Origin: Zantedeschia hybrid cultivar
Lineage: Eukaryota > Streptophyta > Magnoliopsida > Alismatales > Araceae
Assembly: GCA_030544215.1 (NCBI GenBank)
Contig: JARZZO010000008.1
Span: 32,217,614-32,281,613 of the forward strand
DNA length: 64,000 nt
Direction of reading: 5' to 3'
The notes below the pieces were generated by a model, which was not told where the DNA came from, searched no databases, and saw only the letters and a program-made list of their open reading frames with translations. The translations under genes were made by a program, and so were the position numbers. The stretch's first letter is position 1, and the number at the start of each line of letters is the position of its first letter. Positions 20,013 through 32,094 of this stretch are shown here, in pieces.

Positions 20013-21248
20013 GACACTAAGGTGAACCTTTAGGTACTCATTGGTGAATGAGTTCACTGAATTGATTCAACTTAAATCGCTGAATGGTAAATTACCTAAC
20101 TGTCAACCAGCTTAATTCATTGTCATAGTAGCATGGTTGATCCTCAGACTTGAGACACTAAAGACATTTTGTCAGTAGACTTCTAGACTTTAACCTTGGC
20201 GAATGGATCTCTAACTATGGGATCCTAATCAGTCAACGATTGGATTCAACAGAATACCTTAGAAGATTATTGAGTGTTCAATACGGGATCATTCGCTCTC
20301 AGTAATTAGAGAGAGAATACTCTTGAAATAATACGTGAGAGTCTCTGGCTAGGGCGAACACTATATCAAGAAAGGTGTTTTTTCATATTATATGGTGGTA
20401 TCTAATCTAAGTGAGTGGACCAGTTAGGATTTGATAGTCGATCATACCTTAGGTTCACTCGAGAGCATTAATACGAGTGAAAGATTATAACTACGGGACA
20501 ATTGATGACGGGAAGGTTCCTTGAGTGGATTGCTAAACTTCATTGCCTTCTAAGATCATGCAATATTGCTTGGCACCCAACTTTATTAGATGTCCGACCA
20601 ATTATTATGAGATAATAATTCAATTAAGTAATAATTTAATATAAGATATTAAATTATTTACTTTAAGCTAGTAAAAGACTGTTGGGCTTATTGGGCCAAA
20701 AAATGGACTGGTATTTGATCCAAGAGGGTCACACGCACAAAGATTCTCGGTCAATGGTATTTAAGTCAGTTTTATATTAATTAAAGTACTTTTATGAAAA
20801 GTCACGAGAACTAATATAAAAAAGCATCATATAGGAACCTTGGGCCAAGCTCTAGTGGTTCCTCTCTCATTACAGTTGCCTCCCCTCTCTCTTTCTCTAG
20901 CACCCTAGTGGAAAGGGCGTCCCTTTCTCTCTCCTTTACTTTGTCACTTCCCAATCATCGCGAACCTCCGTTTGCATGCCATAGGCACTAAAGAAGAAAC
21001 GTCAGCAATCATGCCGAACCTATTGAGGGATCGAGGATGAACCATCAATCAGAGGATCACATAGATACCGTTGAAGGCCGAGTACCTATGCGGCTAGCAA
21101 CATCGCTCTATCGAAACCAAACAGCTGTGGATTGGACTCCACGCAAGGTGATGATTAATCACTACTTTAATGGATGGAGAATGGCGGGAGAAATTCTTGA
21201 TTTTATTTTCTTCTGCATTCTTCGTTCTCCCGTCCAGATGCTTACACA
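20013..21248 (+). repeat. copia-type LTR, plus orientation, 5'-truncated
   Basis: Inverted homologue of 17510-18780. Paired landmarks are TTGGGTGCCAAGCAA near 18215 and its complement near 20570, 'gacactaaggtgaacc', and the Ile/Ser-type tail ..CTTCTGCATTCTTCGTTCTCCCG near 21215. The 5' part is cut off exactly where the gypsy LTR ends. No PBS follows it. Confidence 0.65.
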
Positions 21249-23478
21249 ACCACCTTTTCTTTCTCCACGAGTCTCTCCATCATGAAGACCTCTGCAAGTT
21301 CTTGATGGTCTTGAAAGAAGGTTTGCTTTCTCAACTCTCTTTCTAACATTGCATTTATCATAATCACTCAATTTTGTCCTTTTTATTTGCTATTTTCGTG
21401 CAACACTTGCACACCCCTTTCTTCACATTCAGAGTCCCTACCCATTGCCTTTAGGGGTTTTAAAATATCCATAACATGTTAGTATTAGTTTAGATTGCAT
21501 GTTTAGCATAATTCTAGAGTAGATACTGCCACTATTTCCTTCACTAATCCAAGTTCTTTTTTCTTCGTCCCTTATTTGGCATCATTTGCAAGGTACAACC
21601 AAGTTTTCAAGATTCAAGGGGTGAACTTGAAAGAGGAAGCTCTTCCTTTTGAATCCACATTCATTAAGTTGAGTTCATCTTTATGCGATCAATCCTTTTA
21701 ATTTTGTTCATCTTTAAGATCTACGATCTCAAGAGATCACACACATCACTTTTGCTTCACTAGCAATATTTCTATCCTTTTTTTATTAAAGTTCTCTCCA
21801 CACCATCTAAGTAGATGAAGGTGGACACAACCCCCTGAGGAAGGAGGCATGTGCGATGTGATTGAGTGCTACAAGGGTGCCATGCAAGGCCTAGAGAGCT
21901 AAGTCATGTCAGATTTGGGTTAGTAGGGTCTAATCCCCAATTACGCAGTAGGTCCCCATATTGACGGTGACGTGAGGTCCATGTCATATCTCATGGTGAA
22001 GATCTTTGTTGCACGGAGAGAGAGCACAAAGCGATTTACGTGATTCGGCAAGATGCCTACGTCCACAGAGCATGTCTCCTTCACAACCGTCTTGCACTAA
22101 TCTTCTCCAAGAACAAGTACAAAAACACAGCCCTAGAAGGAACCGCCAACTACCTTTTGTTGTTTCCAATCCTAGGGCAAGTTTTTCCGAAGTTACAATA
22201 TATATAACCCTCCCCCCCAAAACAAAAGCCCCAAAATACCCCTGCATCATGTCACATCGGGTTGAACCCATCTCGGACTCTGGCGCCATGGTACAACCTG
22301 CCCTAATCGTTGTTGCTAACTAAGATGCCCTCTGAATTTGAGCCACAACCCAACAATCTCTATGATGGCGCTTTTCGTCGCAAGCCCTACACCCCTGGCC
22401 AATTGAAACTTGTGGCATTGCAACATGTAAAGGCGTGTTAGTGGGTTTGTGACCTCCCTGATTCTTGAGGACTTATGGGTCCTCGGTCCTTCGTGGTCAA
22501 GGTGTAACCCTTGCTTTATGGACTTTTTATATAGTGATCAATCTTTAAGTTCTTGAGTTGTCGATAACTTGTCTCTGCATCTCTCGAGGATGCTTGTGGC
22601 TTGTGGACGGATTGAGGTGCGGTCTCTTAGGATGGTTGGGCCCTTAGTTCTCGACGATTGAGGTTGCGAGGGCCCTTTCTATTTCACCCTGGTGAGTGGG
22701 TTCTGGTGAGTGGGTTCCTGATTCTCAATGACCCATTTTGTCCTTCTTGGGAATAATCGTTATGTGTGGCATACAGCCCTTTGTTTGAGCCTTATGGGTC
22801 ATACTCCTTTCTAGGCTCTCCCTATCTTTGTAGTGTCTGGGCTGCTAATTTGGGCCACCAGCACTTTTCCCTCTCCAGATATAAAAAGTATACTATCATT
22901 AGCAAGTAGATTTTAAGTTTTGATGGACTAAAAGCTTCACAATATTTAAAGAATAGTTAATGAGAAAATATTAGTTATGTGAAATAGATGATAATCCAAT
23001 TATGATCTACATAATGTACTTCTACTAAAACTTGAGATATATTCAACGAATGGGTTTTAATTAGATTTGAAGAATTTGATGTAAGCTTTTATAGCACAAA
23101 AATATAATAGCAAGGACTTCTGCCGATCGAAAGATGTGTATCATTTTTGTACTGAGATTTGAATATGATTTGCAAAGTAAAAAAATGTACGTACAGATGT
23201 TATTATTTACATATGCCTTAGAGCTTTGTAAACATGGTCACACTTGCAGCAAAATTATTGATAATAGCTTCATGACGGGTTTGGTATGTACCTTTATATA
23301 TGTAATGTGTTATCGAATTTAATGGAACAAATATAACTTCGCTGAGATGAATAGAGCATAGGCAAACTTGCTTGTAATACACGAGCCGTATTTCATAATA
23401 GCTGTATTCAAAAGAGTTCCACTTGCTACACTGCAAGCGGGCAGCTGTTTAGATCAGTGGCTGCAGAAGCAAACTTTA
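21249..23478. other. No gene seen; old repeat remnants
   Basis: Includes 'agcgatttacgtgattcggcaa' near 22030, a phrase often seen in plant copia LTRs, and a run of non-coding text to 22870 with repeated GGTGAGTGGGTTC. No domain is recognisable in any frame. Confidence 0.4.
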
Positions 23479-23708
23479 TTTTTTTATTTTTTAGAATTCT
23501 TTTATGGTGGGTATCATGCCTGACATATCCGTATAACCCAATCTTTGGACGAGCCACAAAAAACTCTTAAAAATAAAAAAACAAGCTATTCATTAGGTTT
23601 GGTTGTTTATTTTTTAGATTTTTTAGGTCGTCCAATTGGAGATCGGATTATCGGACATGTCAGGCATGATGGGGCAGACTATAAAAGTATTTAAAAAATT
23701 AAAAAATT
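23479..23708. mobile_element. MITE-like fold-back element (about 230 bp)
   Basis: Two arms of roughly 90-100 bp are inverted copies of each other. Landmarks are ATCATGCCTGACAT at 23513 against ATGTCAGGCATGAT at 23657, with matching outer AT-rich ends. The loop is about 20 bp. It has no coding capacity. Target duplications are not clear in the AT-rich flanks. Confidence 0.7.
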
Positions 23709-25253
23709 AGGTTGTATGCCATGCAGTGCAGAAACTTCCTGCACTATGCAGGAAGTATTATTCTATTAAAGATGCCTTTTCTCATTGTTGCATTGTTCTC
23801 AAGAATTTTTTAGATTATGATGCAGAAAACATTCCTTAAAGTTTATGTAGAGTTTTAATTAATTGGACTTGAGAATAATTCATACAAAGGATATATCTGA
23901 CATTTTGCAGCTTATGGAGAGGATATGGATTTGGAGTTTACAAAGGGAATTTATACACTTTGTAATGCATCCCTCAAATATGATCGTGGTTGTCATTCCG
24001 TGATGTATTTAGGAAGGCAAGAGCACATTGCCCATACTTCACTTATAAAATAAAATAAAATAAAATCTGAAACTCCAATTACCACTCCCTTCTTATTTCC
24101 CTTTGAAGGGGAAAATTTTCACCCACCCAAGAGCAGTTGGGCCTATCCAGTACAATGGGCCGTGACAATCAAAGAAGGACTCCAACATAGGCTAAGATGG
24201 CCTGGAGCCCATAAATGAGTTATTGTCTATCTAGAAGGAGGATCCACCCGTGTAAGCGATGCGGAATAAAACCCCTATGGGGTTCTCACTTAAAGGCAGG
24301 TTGCCAGAGAGGTACCGACCCGCATGATTCTACGACCATGAGAATATCTAGAAGATTGGATCTTATCCAACAAGAAAACTCTGATCACCATGGGGGGGTT
24401 TCAATCACGATCAGAAACCCCCCAACCCACAAGGAGATCCCAAAGAATTTTCTACGATACAATCACCTTTCCGTATTAGAATCAACCCCTAATAAGGTCC
24501 TGAACCCACTACGTAAGGGCCCTCTATTCAACGTCTCAGGGCACGTTCTTTAAACCTAAGAACTCCTTCCCTTTTCCTCCATTTCCCCAACTTAGGCATC
24601 AGAGAGGGATCCTCTAGACCATTGTCGGGGACTCTCTAACAGTGTTCTCTTTTACAGGATTAGAACACGCCAGCCTTCTGATCCGCAGTGAGGGACAGCT
24701 GATGGTGGTGGACAAAAATCTGCTCCAACACCCCTCCCCCGCTTTTCCACTGATGCATTGAAATTCATCTGAAATTTGTGTATATATTGTGGTATACTAC
24801 AAATTTTACTCATGTCACATATTTAGCTAGGTGGTAGAGATTGTATGTTGTTGACATTGTTCTTTGAAGAAGAAAAAAATTAAGCCAAAAGTATTGTTCC
24901 GTAGGAGCTTAACCTTTTTATGTTTATATTGGAAATGGCTTGGGACAAGAACATGCTGTGGATATATAAATTGAGTACCATAAAATAAGGATATAAAAAA
25001 AATTCAACCTGGTGGGCAACCTTCGTCAATCATCTACAAGGTGCTGTAACCATTAGCCAAAACTGAAGTCTTACTTTGACAAACTGAATATCATCTTTGA
25101 AAAGGAAAAGAGCCCAATGCCAAACATGTAAAACCCCAAAGTGAACTTCCATCTTTGGACACATTGAAGGAGCCATAAAGACATGTTTGCATTTTAAAAA
25201 AAAAACATTTAGATGACAGAAATAAGCTAAAAGAATGCCATCCAATGTGTATT
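23709..25253. other. No gene seen
   Basis: AT-rich DNA with a more GC-rich island at 24110-24660. The island contains a 113-codon plus frame without known domains and the phrase CATTGTCGGGGACTCTCTAAC, which resembles LTR/leader text. The 25.0-25.25 kb part is probably the 3' UTR and downstream flank of the mutarotase gene. Confidence 0.4.
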
Positions 25254-27924
25254 CTACTTCTCTACTGAGAACTTGTACAGCATGAAGTGTTTGTAAGTCT
25301 CCCCAGGGCTGACAATCTGAGGAGGGAAATTGGGTTGGTTAACTGAATTTGGGAATCCCTGAGTCTCCAAGCACAGTGCAGAATACTTGCCATAGACATG
25401 CCCCCCCTTCCCCACTGCATCCTCTAGCATGTTGCTGGTGTACAACTGCACTCCAGGTTGGTTTGTCCAGAGCTCAAGCACCCGGCCTGACTTGCCATCC
25501 TTCACCATTGCCGCCTTCCTCATGCCATACTGATCGGCCACCGAGTCGAGCACATAGTTGATGTCGTACCCGCCGGCCTCTTTGATGCGGCCACCGACGG
25601 TGTAGGGAATGTGGAAATCAAACGGCGTGCCGGCCACCGGAGTGATCTCTCCTGTGGGGATGAGGTCTTTGTCGACTGGTGTGATTTGAGAGGCAAAGAT
25701 GTGCACAGTGTTGTTAAGGATAGTGCCACTGTCATGGCCACCTAGGTTCCAGTAGGTGTGTTGTGCAAGATTCACAGGGGTAGCCTTGTTGCTAGGCTTA
25801 GCGTACATTGTCACACTGAGTTCATAGTCCCCAACAATCTTATAGGTGACATATACATCAAGATCACCGGGGAATCCTGCATGAAATGAGTGTATATTTT
25901 ACACAATTAACCATAATGTCTGAATCTATACATTCTCCAAGGCATAATTAATAAATTAGCGCGCGATGAGCTAAGAAACCGATCGATCGAATGTAACCAC
26001 AGTGTAAAGAAACATGTTGGATTAATGGAGCACCATCAAAGTACAACAGAGTCTGTGTAGGAAGAGTTATATGCAGGAAATTGTAATGTACCTTGTTCTC
26101 CATCGAAGCTGCGGTAATGGAATCTGACATAAGGGAAAGGACCACCGAGATCTTTGTCTTGGACATCCCACATAACCTGGCTAAATCCTCTATGCCCACC
26201 TGAGACCAAGCGAAGCCAAGCAAATGACTTGGAAGAACAAAAGGAAAGGAAAGCTACTAGGTAATCAGGTGAAGCTTTACCATGGAGTGAGTTGTTCCCA
26301 TCATTACGAAATAACCTATATACTCTGCCATTTAAAGTGAATTTAGCTCCTGAAATTCTATTAGCAACACGACCCACTAATGCTCCAAAATAAGTTGTAT
26401 CGTTCTGCAGGGTAATGAAAAGAGAGCATGTTATAAAAGGTGTGTTAATGAGAATAATTCGGCATCTACCTTATAGGATATTTGGTTATTAGAAGAATGA
26501 TATGATATCACACTTTTTACCATCTACTTGCGGTGCTCTTTCAGAATCATTTGATTGTTTTATCAGACGGTTCTTATTGAAGTTAGTTTTGACACAATTT
26601 CTTTCTTTTTTTTCTCCATCTAGCGCATTCGATGAGCCTAGTATAGTATAATAGTATTCCTTTTCTTGTCCATTGGGAATACGAAGTAGGAAAGCTTGGG
26701 GGGAGAAAGGACAAATTAAGATGTGACCTTTTCTTGTCCTGAGGAGAAAGACCTGACCAATGGGTCCAACTAGATCCGGATCGCTGTCACCAGCTTTCAA
26801 TTTAATTTATTAATCAGATCACTTGACTGCAGCAGAGCACACAGTGAAAGAGACAAATCTAAGGGGATTCTCCAGCATAGCAATATTGTATAGTTTAGTT
26901 TTAAACGCAACTATTCCCAAATTTTTGTGCCAAGTTTTTGCCCACCGTCCCAACTTAGTTTGTCTTGGAAGTCGATGAAAACAAAAATATTTGCCTAGGG
27001 AGGCCGGCCTCTCTTTCATGGTGCTGCAAATGTTGTCTATTTGCGGCTTAAATAGTGGTTTAGCAAGAACATTTATTTGTGAAAACTTGTAACATAATAA
27101 ATGAACAATAAGGTGAATACTATGCACTCACAACATATGAGGCAATGGTCTTTGTGGTATCATATCCAAGAACAACATCAGCCAAGTTGCCTGCACATGA
27201 ACAAGAGAAAGTGTCACAAGATTAGAACATCCAAAATCAACTACACTAATCTTACCTTCTTTTGTAATGGTTAATAGAATTCCCATGATCAGTTTCTTCT
27301 TTTGTTTGAGTACAAGAACATGATAAACACTGATAACGTTCGCATCATACAAATTACAGAGGAACAGAGACCTCTGCAATATCTACATAGCCTAAAGCAG
27401 AAAACCCAGAAACACAACCACTCTAGGCTCTACACATAAGAATAGCTGCCTATTGCAGAAGAGTGGAGTCCTACCGGAGTGCTGAGAGGAGGGCCACCAA
27501 ACAAAGCCTACTGAGAATTTGAAAAAGTCTCAGCCACAGGGCACCGAAATCAGAACCCTTCCCAGCGCTAGGACTAAACCCAGGAAGGATCCCCACCCCA
27601 GCTTGTGAACCATGGAGATCAGCAACCACTGATCTCAAAGATCAAATCTTTATGACAAAACATCCAGTATCAAACAAGAAACAAGAGGAGGATCACAAAA
27701 AAAAGAGAGAAAGAAAGGGAAGGAGAACCCAAACCTTGTGCATCAGGGAGAACAACAGAGAGGATGGTGGCCCCCCAGTTGGTGCACTTGACAGACAACT
27801 CACCCCTCCTGAGCTCGAAATAACCCAGTGGAATTCTTGCACTGCAGCCCCCGAGCAGGGCAAGCCCAAGCAGGAGGAGGACGAGAGGAGACGATGGACG
27901 CAACGTGGCATTGCCCACGGCCAT
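25254..27924 (-). CDS. Galactose mutarotase (aldose 1-epimerase), five exons, intact
   Basis: The enzyme interconverts the alpha and beta anomers of galactose/glucose (EC 5.1.3.3). Exons on the minus strand: 27924-27735, 27190-27132, 26404-26281, 26199-26092 and 25876-25254 (TAG). All introns are GT..AG (544, 727, 81 and 215 bp), and the joined CDS is 1104 bases, 367 residues, the family length. Residues 1-30 form a leucine-rich signal peptide (LVLLLLGLALLGGCSA), so the product is predicted to enter the secretory pathway. The catalytic residues are present: His124 in NNSLHGG, His200 in AQHTYWNLGG and Glu331 in CLETQG, with the spacing of the known enzymes. The start has good context (GCCATGG). 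There are no stops, frameshifts or TE insertions in the exons, unlike everything around it. Plants have several paralogues and the exact one is not assigned. Confidence 0.95.
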
Positions 27925-28012
27925 GGCGGGAGTCCCTAACTGCTAGAAGAAGAAGAAGGAGAAGAAGAAGAGAAGAGAAGAGAAGAGAAGGGGGGGCGGG
28001 TGGGTATTTATC

Positions 28013-28026
28013 GTATCCATGGACGT
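28013..28026 (-). promoter_or_regulatory. Possible TATA box of the mutarotase gene
   Basis: Reads ATACGATAAATACC on the minus strand, about 90 bases upstream of the ATG and followed by GA-rich leader sequence. The position is right but the match is imperfect. Confidence 0.4.
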
Positions 28027-28029
28027 CGC

Positions 28030-29047
28030 GGCATCCATCACCGGAAGAGACGGATCATGTGACAGAAGAAAAGTTCGACTCGGACTCGACCCCACCGTAT
28101 CGGAAAACATAGGCTTGATTTGGTTATGGAATAGATAGGAAGAAGATCCATATCTTAAAAAATATTTAAAATTTTAATTATGGAAGAGTAAGAATTCTAT
28201 TTTAATGCAGAAAAACATCTGACCTGCCAAATCAAAGTTAGAATAAAATTTAAAAATATGCATTCTATGTTAAATATGTTTTTTTATTCTGCTATCAAAA
28301 TCGGGTTTAAACAGATTTGATACTTGGTTTGACAGGCCTAATCATGTTAACGAGGTTCCCATTTAAATGAATTGTATGTGCCTTTTAAACACGGAAAAGA
28401 TGGAAGAATTAACCGAAGAGGAATCGTATTAATTTAAGATCCCATTGATCTAATTATACTTATGATTTAATGTCTGAGTGACTCCACTAGACAAAATTTC
28501 TACGTCCGCCACTGTCTATCTGGACGATCCAATCCTCATCAGTGAGGCAGCTGAACACACACACCAACACATTGATTCTGAGGCGGTCGACAGCAAGCAA
28601 CCCGTGAGATGCTGGACCAGCATTCGTCATTTATTCTTCAGCCCGCAGCACCACCATCCACCACCACAGAGGAAGTGTATGAGACTTCAACTTCCCATGC
28701 ATGCAGTACTTGACAAACAAATCTATGAATTTTTTTAAAAATCTCAAGTCATGGGCTGATTTCAATATTAGGATTCTTTTTAAGGATAAGCTTCTTTTTT
28801 CTTAAAACTTTAGTCTTCAATTATGCTCCACTTGTAAAGACTTTTAAGATTATGTCTCTTTTTACTTCTTCACCTCTCATGCCATGGGATGACATCTCCT
28901 CATCCTATAGTCACCCTTTCTCCTTCTCCTCTTTCATCTTTGTCAACTCCTCTCACCTTTCTAGTCTCTCTTTCTCACATTTCTGTCCTCTCTCCCTTCT
29001 TTTCCTTTCATCCTCTCTCTACTCATCTCTCACTGTTTCTCTTGCAC

Positions 29048-29050
<3 letters not shown>
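28030..29050. other. No gene seen; upstream flank of the mutarotase gene
   Basis: AT-rich non-coding DNA. Short frames at 28478-28738 and 28852-29091 are compositional (Ser/Phe-rich, then TA repeat) and show no domain. Confidence 0.45.

Positions 29051-29052
<2 letters not shown>

Positions 29053-29090
<38 letters not shown>
29053..29090. repeat. (TA)19 microsatellite
   Basis: Uninterrupted TA dinucleotide run of 38 bases. Confidence 0.97.
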
Positions 29091-29094
<4 letters not shown>

Positions 29095-29107
29095 GGTTAT
29101 AATGAAC

Positions 29108-29625
29108 CATGGGGTTTATTTAATTTAGATGATTTTTTCTCAAAATTATTATTATTTTTTATATTAAAAATAAATAAAAGTCATCAAAAAATTTAAAATA
29201 TTTAAATATCTCCATCTAAGTTGGTTTCTAGACCTTAGGATTTAATTTCTATCGTTCAATCGAAAAACTTAATCATAGTCGTTCAATTAAATGTGTCATT
29301 ATTTGAAGATCAAAATTAAAATCTCATGGTATGAAATCAACTCTAAGAGCTAATATGAAAAAGTGTGTTATCTTTTAACTATTTTTACAGTATTTTTAAG
29401 AGTTGATTTTGATACCTACTCAATCGGATGACTAAGATTGATTGTTAAGATTAGACGGTAAAAAAATAAGACGTATGTGATTAGACAACTATAGCTAAAT
29501 TTTTCTATTCAATGATGAGAATTAAGTCCAAAAAAATAAGAAACAATTTAGATGAAAGTAATTTGAATATTTTAAATTTTTTAAAAAAAAATATTTTTTA
29601 AAAATTAAAATTAATGATTTTAGAG
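29108..29625. mobile_element. Long-TIR fold-back element (about 500 bp)
   Basis: The left half (AAATTTAAAATATTTAAATATC ... TTCAATCGAAAAACTTAATC) is repeated, inverted and diverged, in the right half (TTTTTCTATTCAATGATGAG ... ATTTGAATATTTTAAATTTTT). Transcribed RNA would fold into a long hairpin. There is no open frame. The ends are fuzzy because the flanks are A/T runs. Confidence 0.55.
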
Positions 29626-30255
29626 TGAGATGCATCTTAAGTTAGATGCGCCACCATTAGGGGGCAGTGGTCCCCGGAGCTTTGGTCCTTCCCCTAGCGG
29701 GCCTGCGACTCTCCCCCCTTACCGCGATAACCCACGTCCAGAGATCCACAAATCCCATAGCGTGAGGATTTCCCTTGTTAAATCGTTATTGTTCTTGCAA
29801 TTTTACGGTGTTGTTTTCCTTTTCGTTCACTAAAAGAAGTTTGTCTTTTGCTATGACCAATTAATAAAGTTTTTCCATTTGCATGTATATCCCCGACTTT
29901 TACATATTATTATAACTTATAAATACTCTTGACAGCTTTAGAAAGGTTACATTATACCCTCCTATTGAAATATATGCCAAAAAATTGACATTTCTATACA
30001 TGTCCCTAAATTCATTAAAGTTGATCTTCTCCATTAAATCTTTTTCGTATATTCTATTGGGTTCATGGTATTTTTGCTAGAAGATTATATAACACCTTTC
30101 TAAAGATGTTAAATAAATTTATAATAATATGTGGTAAGTCAAGAGTATACATGTACGTGCGCTACTATACAAGAATCTGTATACAAAAAATCCAGTAAAA
30201 TTTCACATCTAAAATTGAATCTTGTTGAGGAATGTGCTTTAAAATTGGTACTTTT
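29626..30255. other. No gene seen
   Basis: A short GC-rich patch at 29640-29740, then AT-rich DNA. No domain or RNA gene recognised. Confidence 0.45.
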
Positions 30256-30960
30256 TGTAATATCCGATATTTCTTTAAAATAATAATAATAATAATAATA
30301 ATTAACAAATAACAATAATTAAATATACAAATAGATAATAATATAGTTAATTGAGTAAGTCCATTAACTTAATTTTGTAGGTGATTTAGCCCATTAAGTT
30401 AGAGGAAATGTTTGAGTTTGGGTACCCAAGATAGCAAGTTAATAATTTGGCGATAACTTTTAGTGTGTAACTTAGATTTTGACATGGTTGCTACCGTTGG
30501 AAAGAGCTCAAAGAGATATACAACTTTATAGAAGATCATGTTTACATATTATTTCGTTTATTAGATTAAAAAAATAAATATTCAATTAAGGTAAGTGAAG
30601 ATGTGGGAGAGGAGTCCAATTTAAAGTAAGATTCTCTCCAATTCGCGGAAGGAATGTTTAATATGATCCGAATGTGGACTTGTAGAATCAAAAGTAGGAT
30701 GTTAGCTCTATATATATGTGGTTGGAGACATAGCTAACCCTAGTCGTCATTCTTTATTGAAAAATGTGAGAGTTTTGCTCTTGTTTTTGAAGAAAGAGAA
30801 AAAGATGAATGTTGTTTTTAAGTAATGCTATTGTTCTCATGATTCACTTGCATTCTAAGAGCACTGGAGGTCAAGGACAAAGGCAAAGAAGTCATGCCTC
30901 CTACTGGGACTCGAGATCTCTTAGTAGATTTCAAGTTGTAAGGGTTCTAACGTAAAAGGT
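30256..30960 (+). repeat. Chromovirus-like LTR start, end not found
   Basis: Begins TGTAATATCCGATATTTC, the usual LTR opening of the Tekay/Del-type plant chromoviruses. It has an (AAT)n tract at about 30281-30303, a TATATATATG box near 30712 and a leader-like stretch with GGGACTCGAGATC. No PBS or internal domain follows, so it is a solo or truncated LTR. The right limit is uncertain. Confidence 0.4.
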
Positions 30961-32094
30961 ATATGATGATTTCCCAAAGTATAAATTATTTTGTATTAAT
31001 ATGAAAATTTTGATTTTATTTTCAAAAGTAGTCAAAACATGTTCCTAGAATGATATTTGATGAGGATATGATCTTAATTTGTACTTTGTTTCAATAAAAT
31101 TTAGGTAATTTTGTGAAATATTGCAATTCTGAAAAAATTGGTTAAGACGTCTATGATAGTCGACGTGTTTCAAAACACGTCTGCTCAACACGACGTGAAT
31201 TAAATAGGCGTTCACCATCCTAGGCGCATTTTAACCCTCTAGAATTAACTCTTAATCGATTATACTAATCACGTCTCAGCACCCCTATCCATTTTATGAA
31301 TGGCATCTTCCACTATGGACGCGTTTTAAAGAATCTGTCTACTGTCAATTTAGAATTCTGATCTGATTTGTTTTTATCATAACTCTATGTATACCTAACC
31401 AGATGACCTGAAATTTTGATTGTGTATTTATTTAAATGTAAACTAATTGCTTGCAAAGTTTATAATTTTTAAAACTTATTTCATGTTTTGCTGTTATTTA
31501 TTCCTTACTTTAAATTTGACTCAAGTTTTAAACTCGTCAATTGTACTTTGAAACCACACATTTGATCTCCAAATCTAGTGAAATTTTGCAAGAACTTTAC
31601 TTATGACCTATTTATCATGTGATCCCAGTTTGATAAATTTTTGAATCTGTTTACTATTAATTGACCTATTTAGTGAATTTTCAATCTTGAAAAATAGATT
31701 TTAGTATGTGAAAAATATGATTTATATTCCAAAAATTCTAAAAAAAAATCAATAATATTTTGCAAGTATATGTAACCTGTTGGAATCTGTTTTACATTAA
31801 ATTTCACCGTAGAATGTTGTGTTGTCTTAAAAATGTCTTATTTTAATAATTAAAAAAAAAAAATTATTTTTAGATATGTGTATCATTGGCTATATGGTTA
31901 ACGTTAAATTCAGATTTGAAGAGAAATTCTAATCTATGTAAGACATATGCCATCTAATTTAATACGTGAGATATAGACAATGCCATCTTAAAGAGTTTAT
32001 GTGGCTCAATTACAATGTAAGCTTCCTTGTTAGATAGGGTAATATGTAAAATCCATGAAACTTATTTTAATATGGTATAGTGGTGGAATATGCA
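30961..32094. other. No gene seen; carries GACGTC-type palindromic modules
   Basis: AT-rich DNA with three modules between 31140 and 31330 (GACGTC..GACGTG, ACGTC..GACGTG, GGCGT..GGCGC and a GGCATC..GACGCG pair). It may be decayed flanking repeat of the same family as the LTR at 32095-33407. Confidence 0.4.

Noticed and set aside
28852..29128. Frames ending in (YI)n
   Set aside because: Generated by the CT-rich tract and the (TA)n microsatellite.
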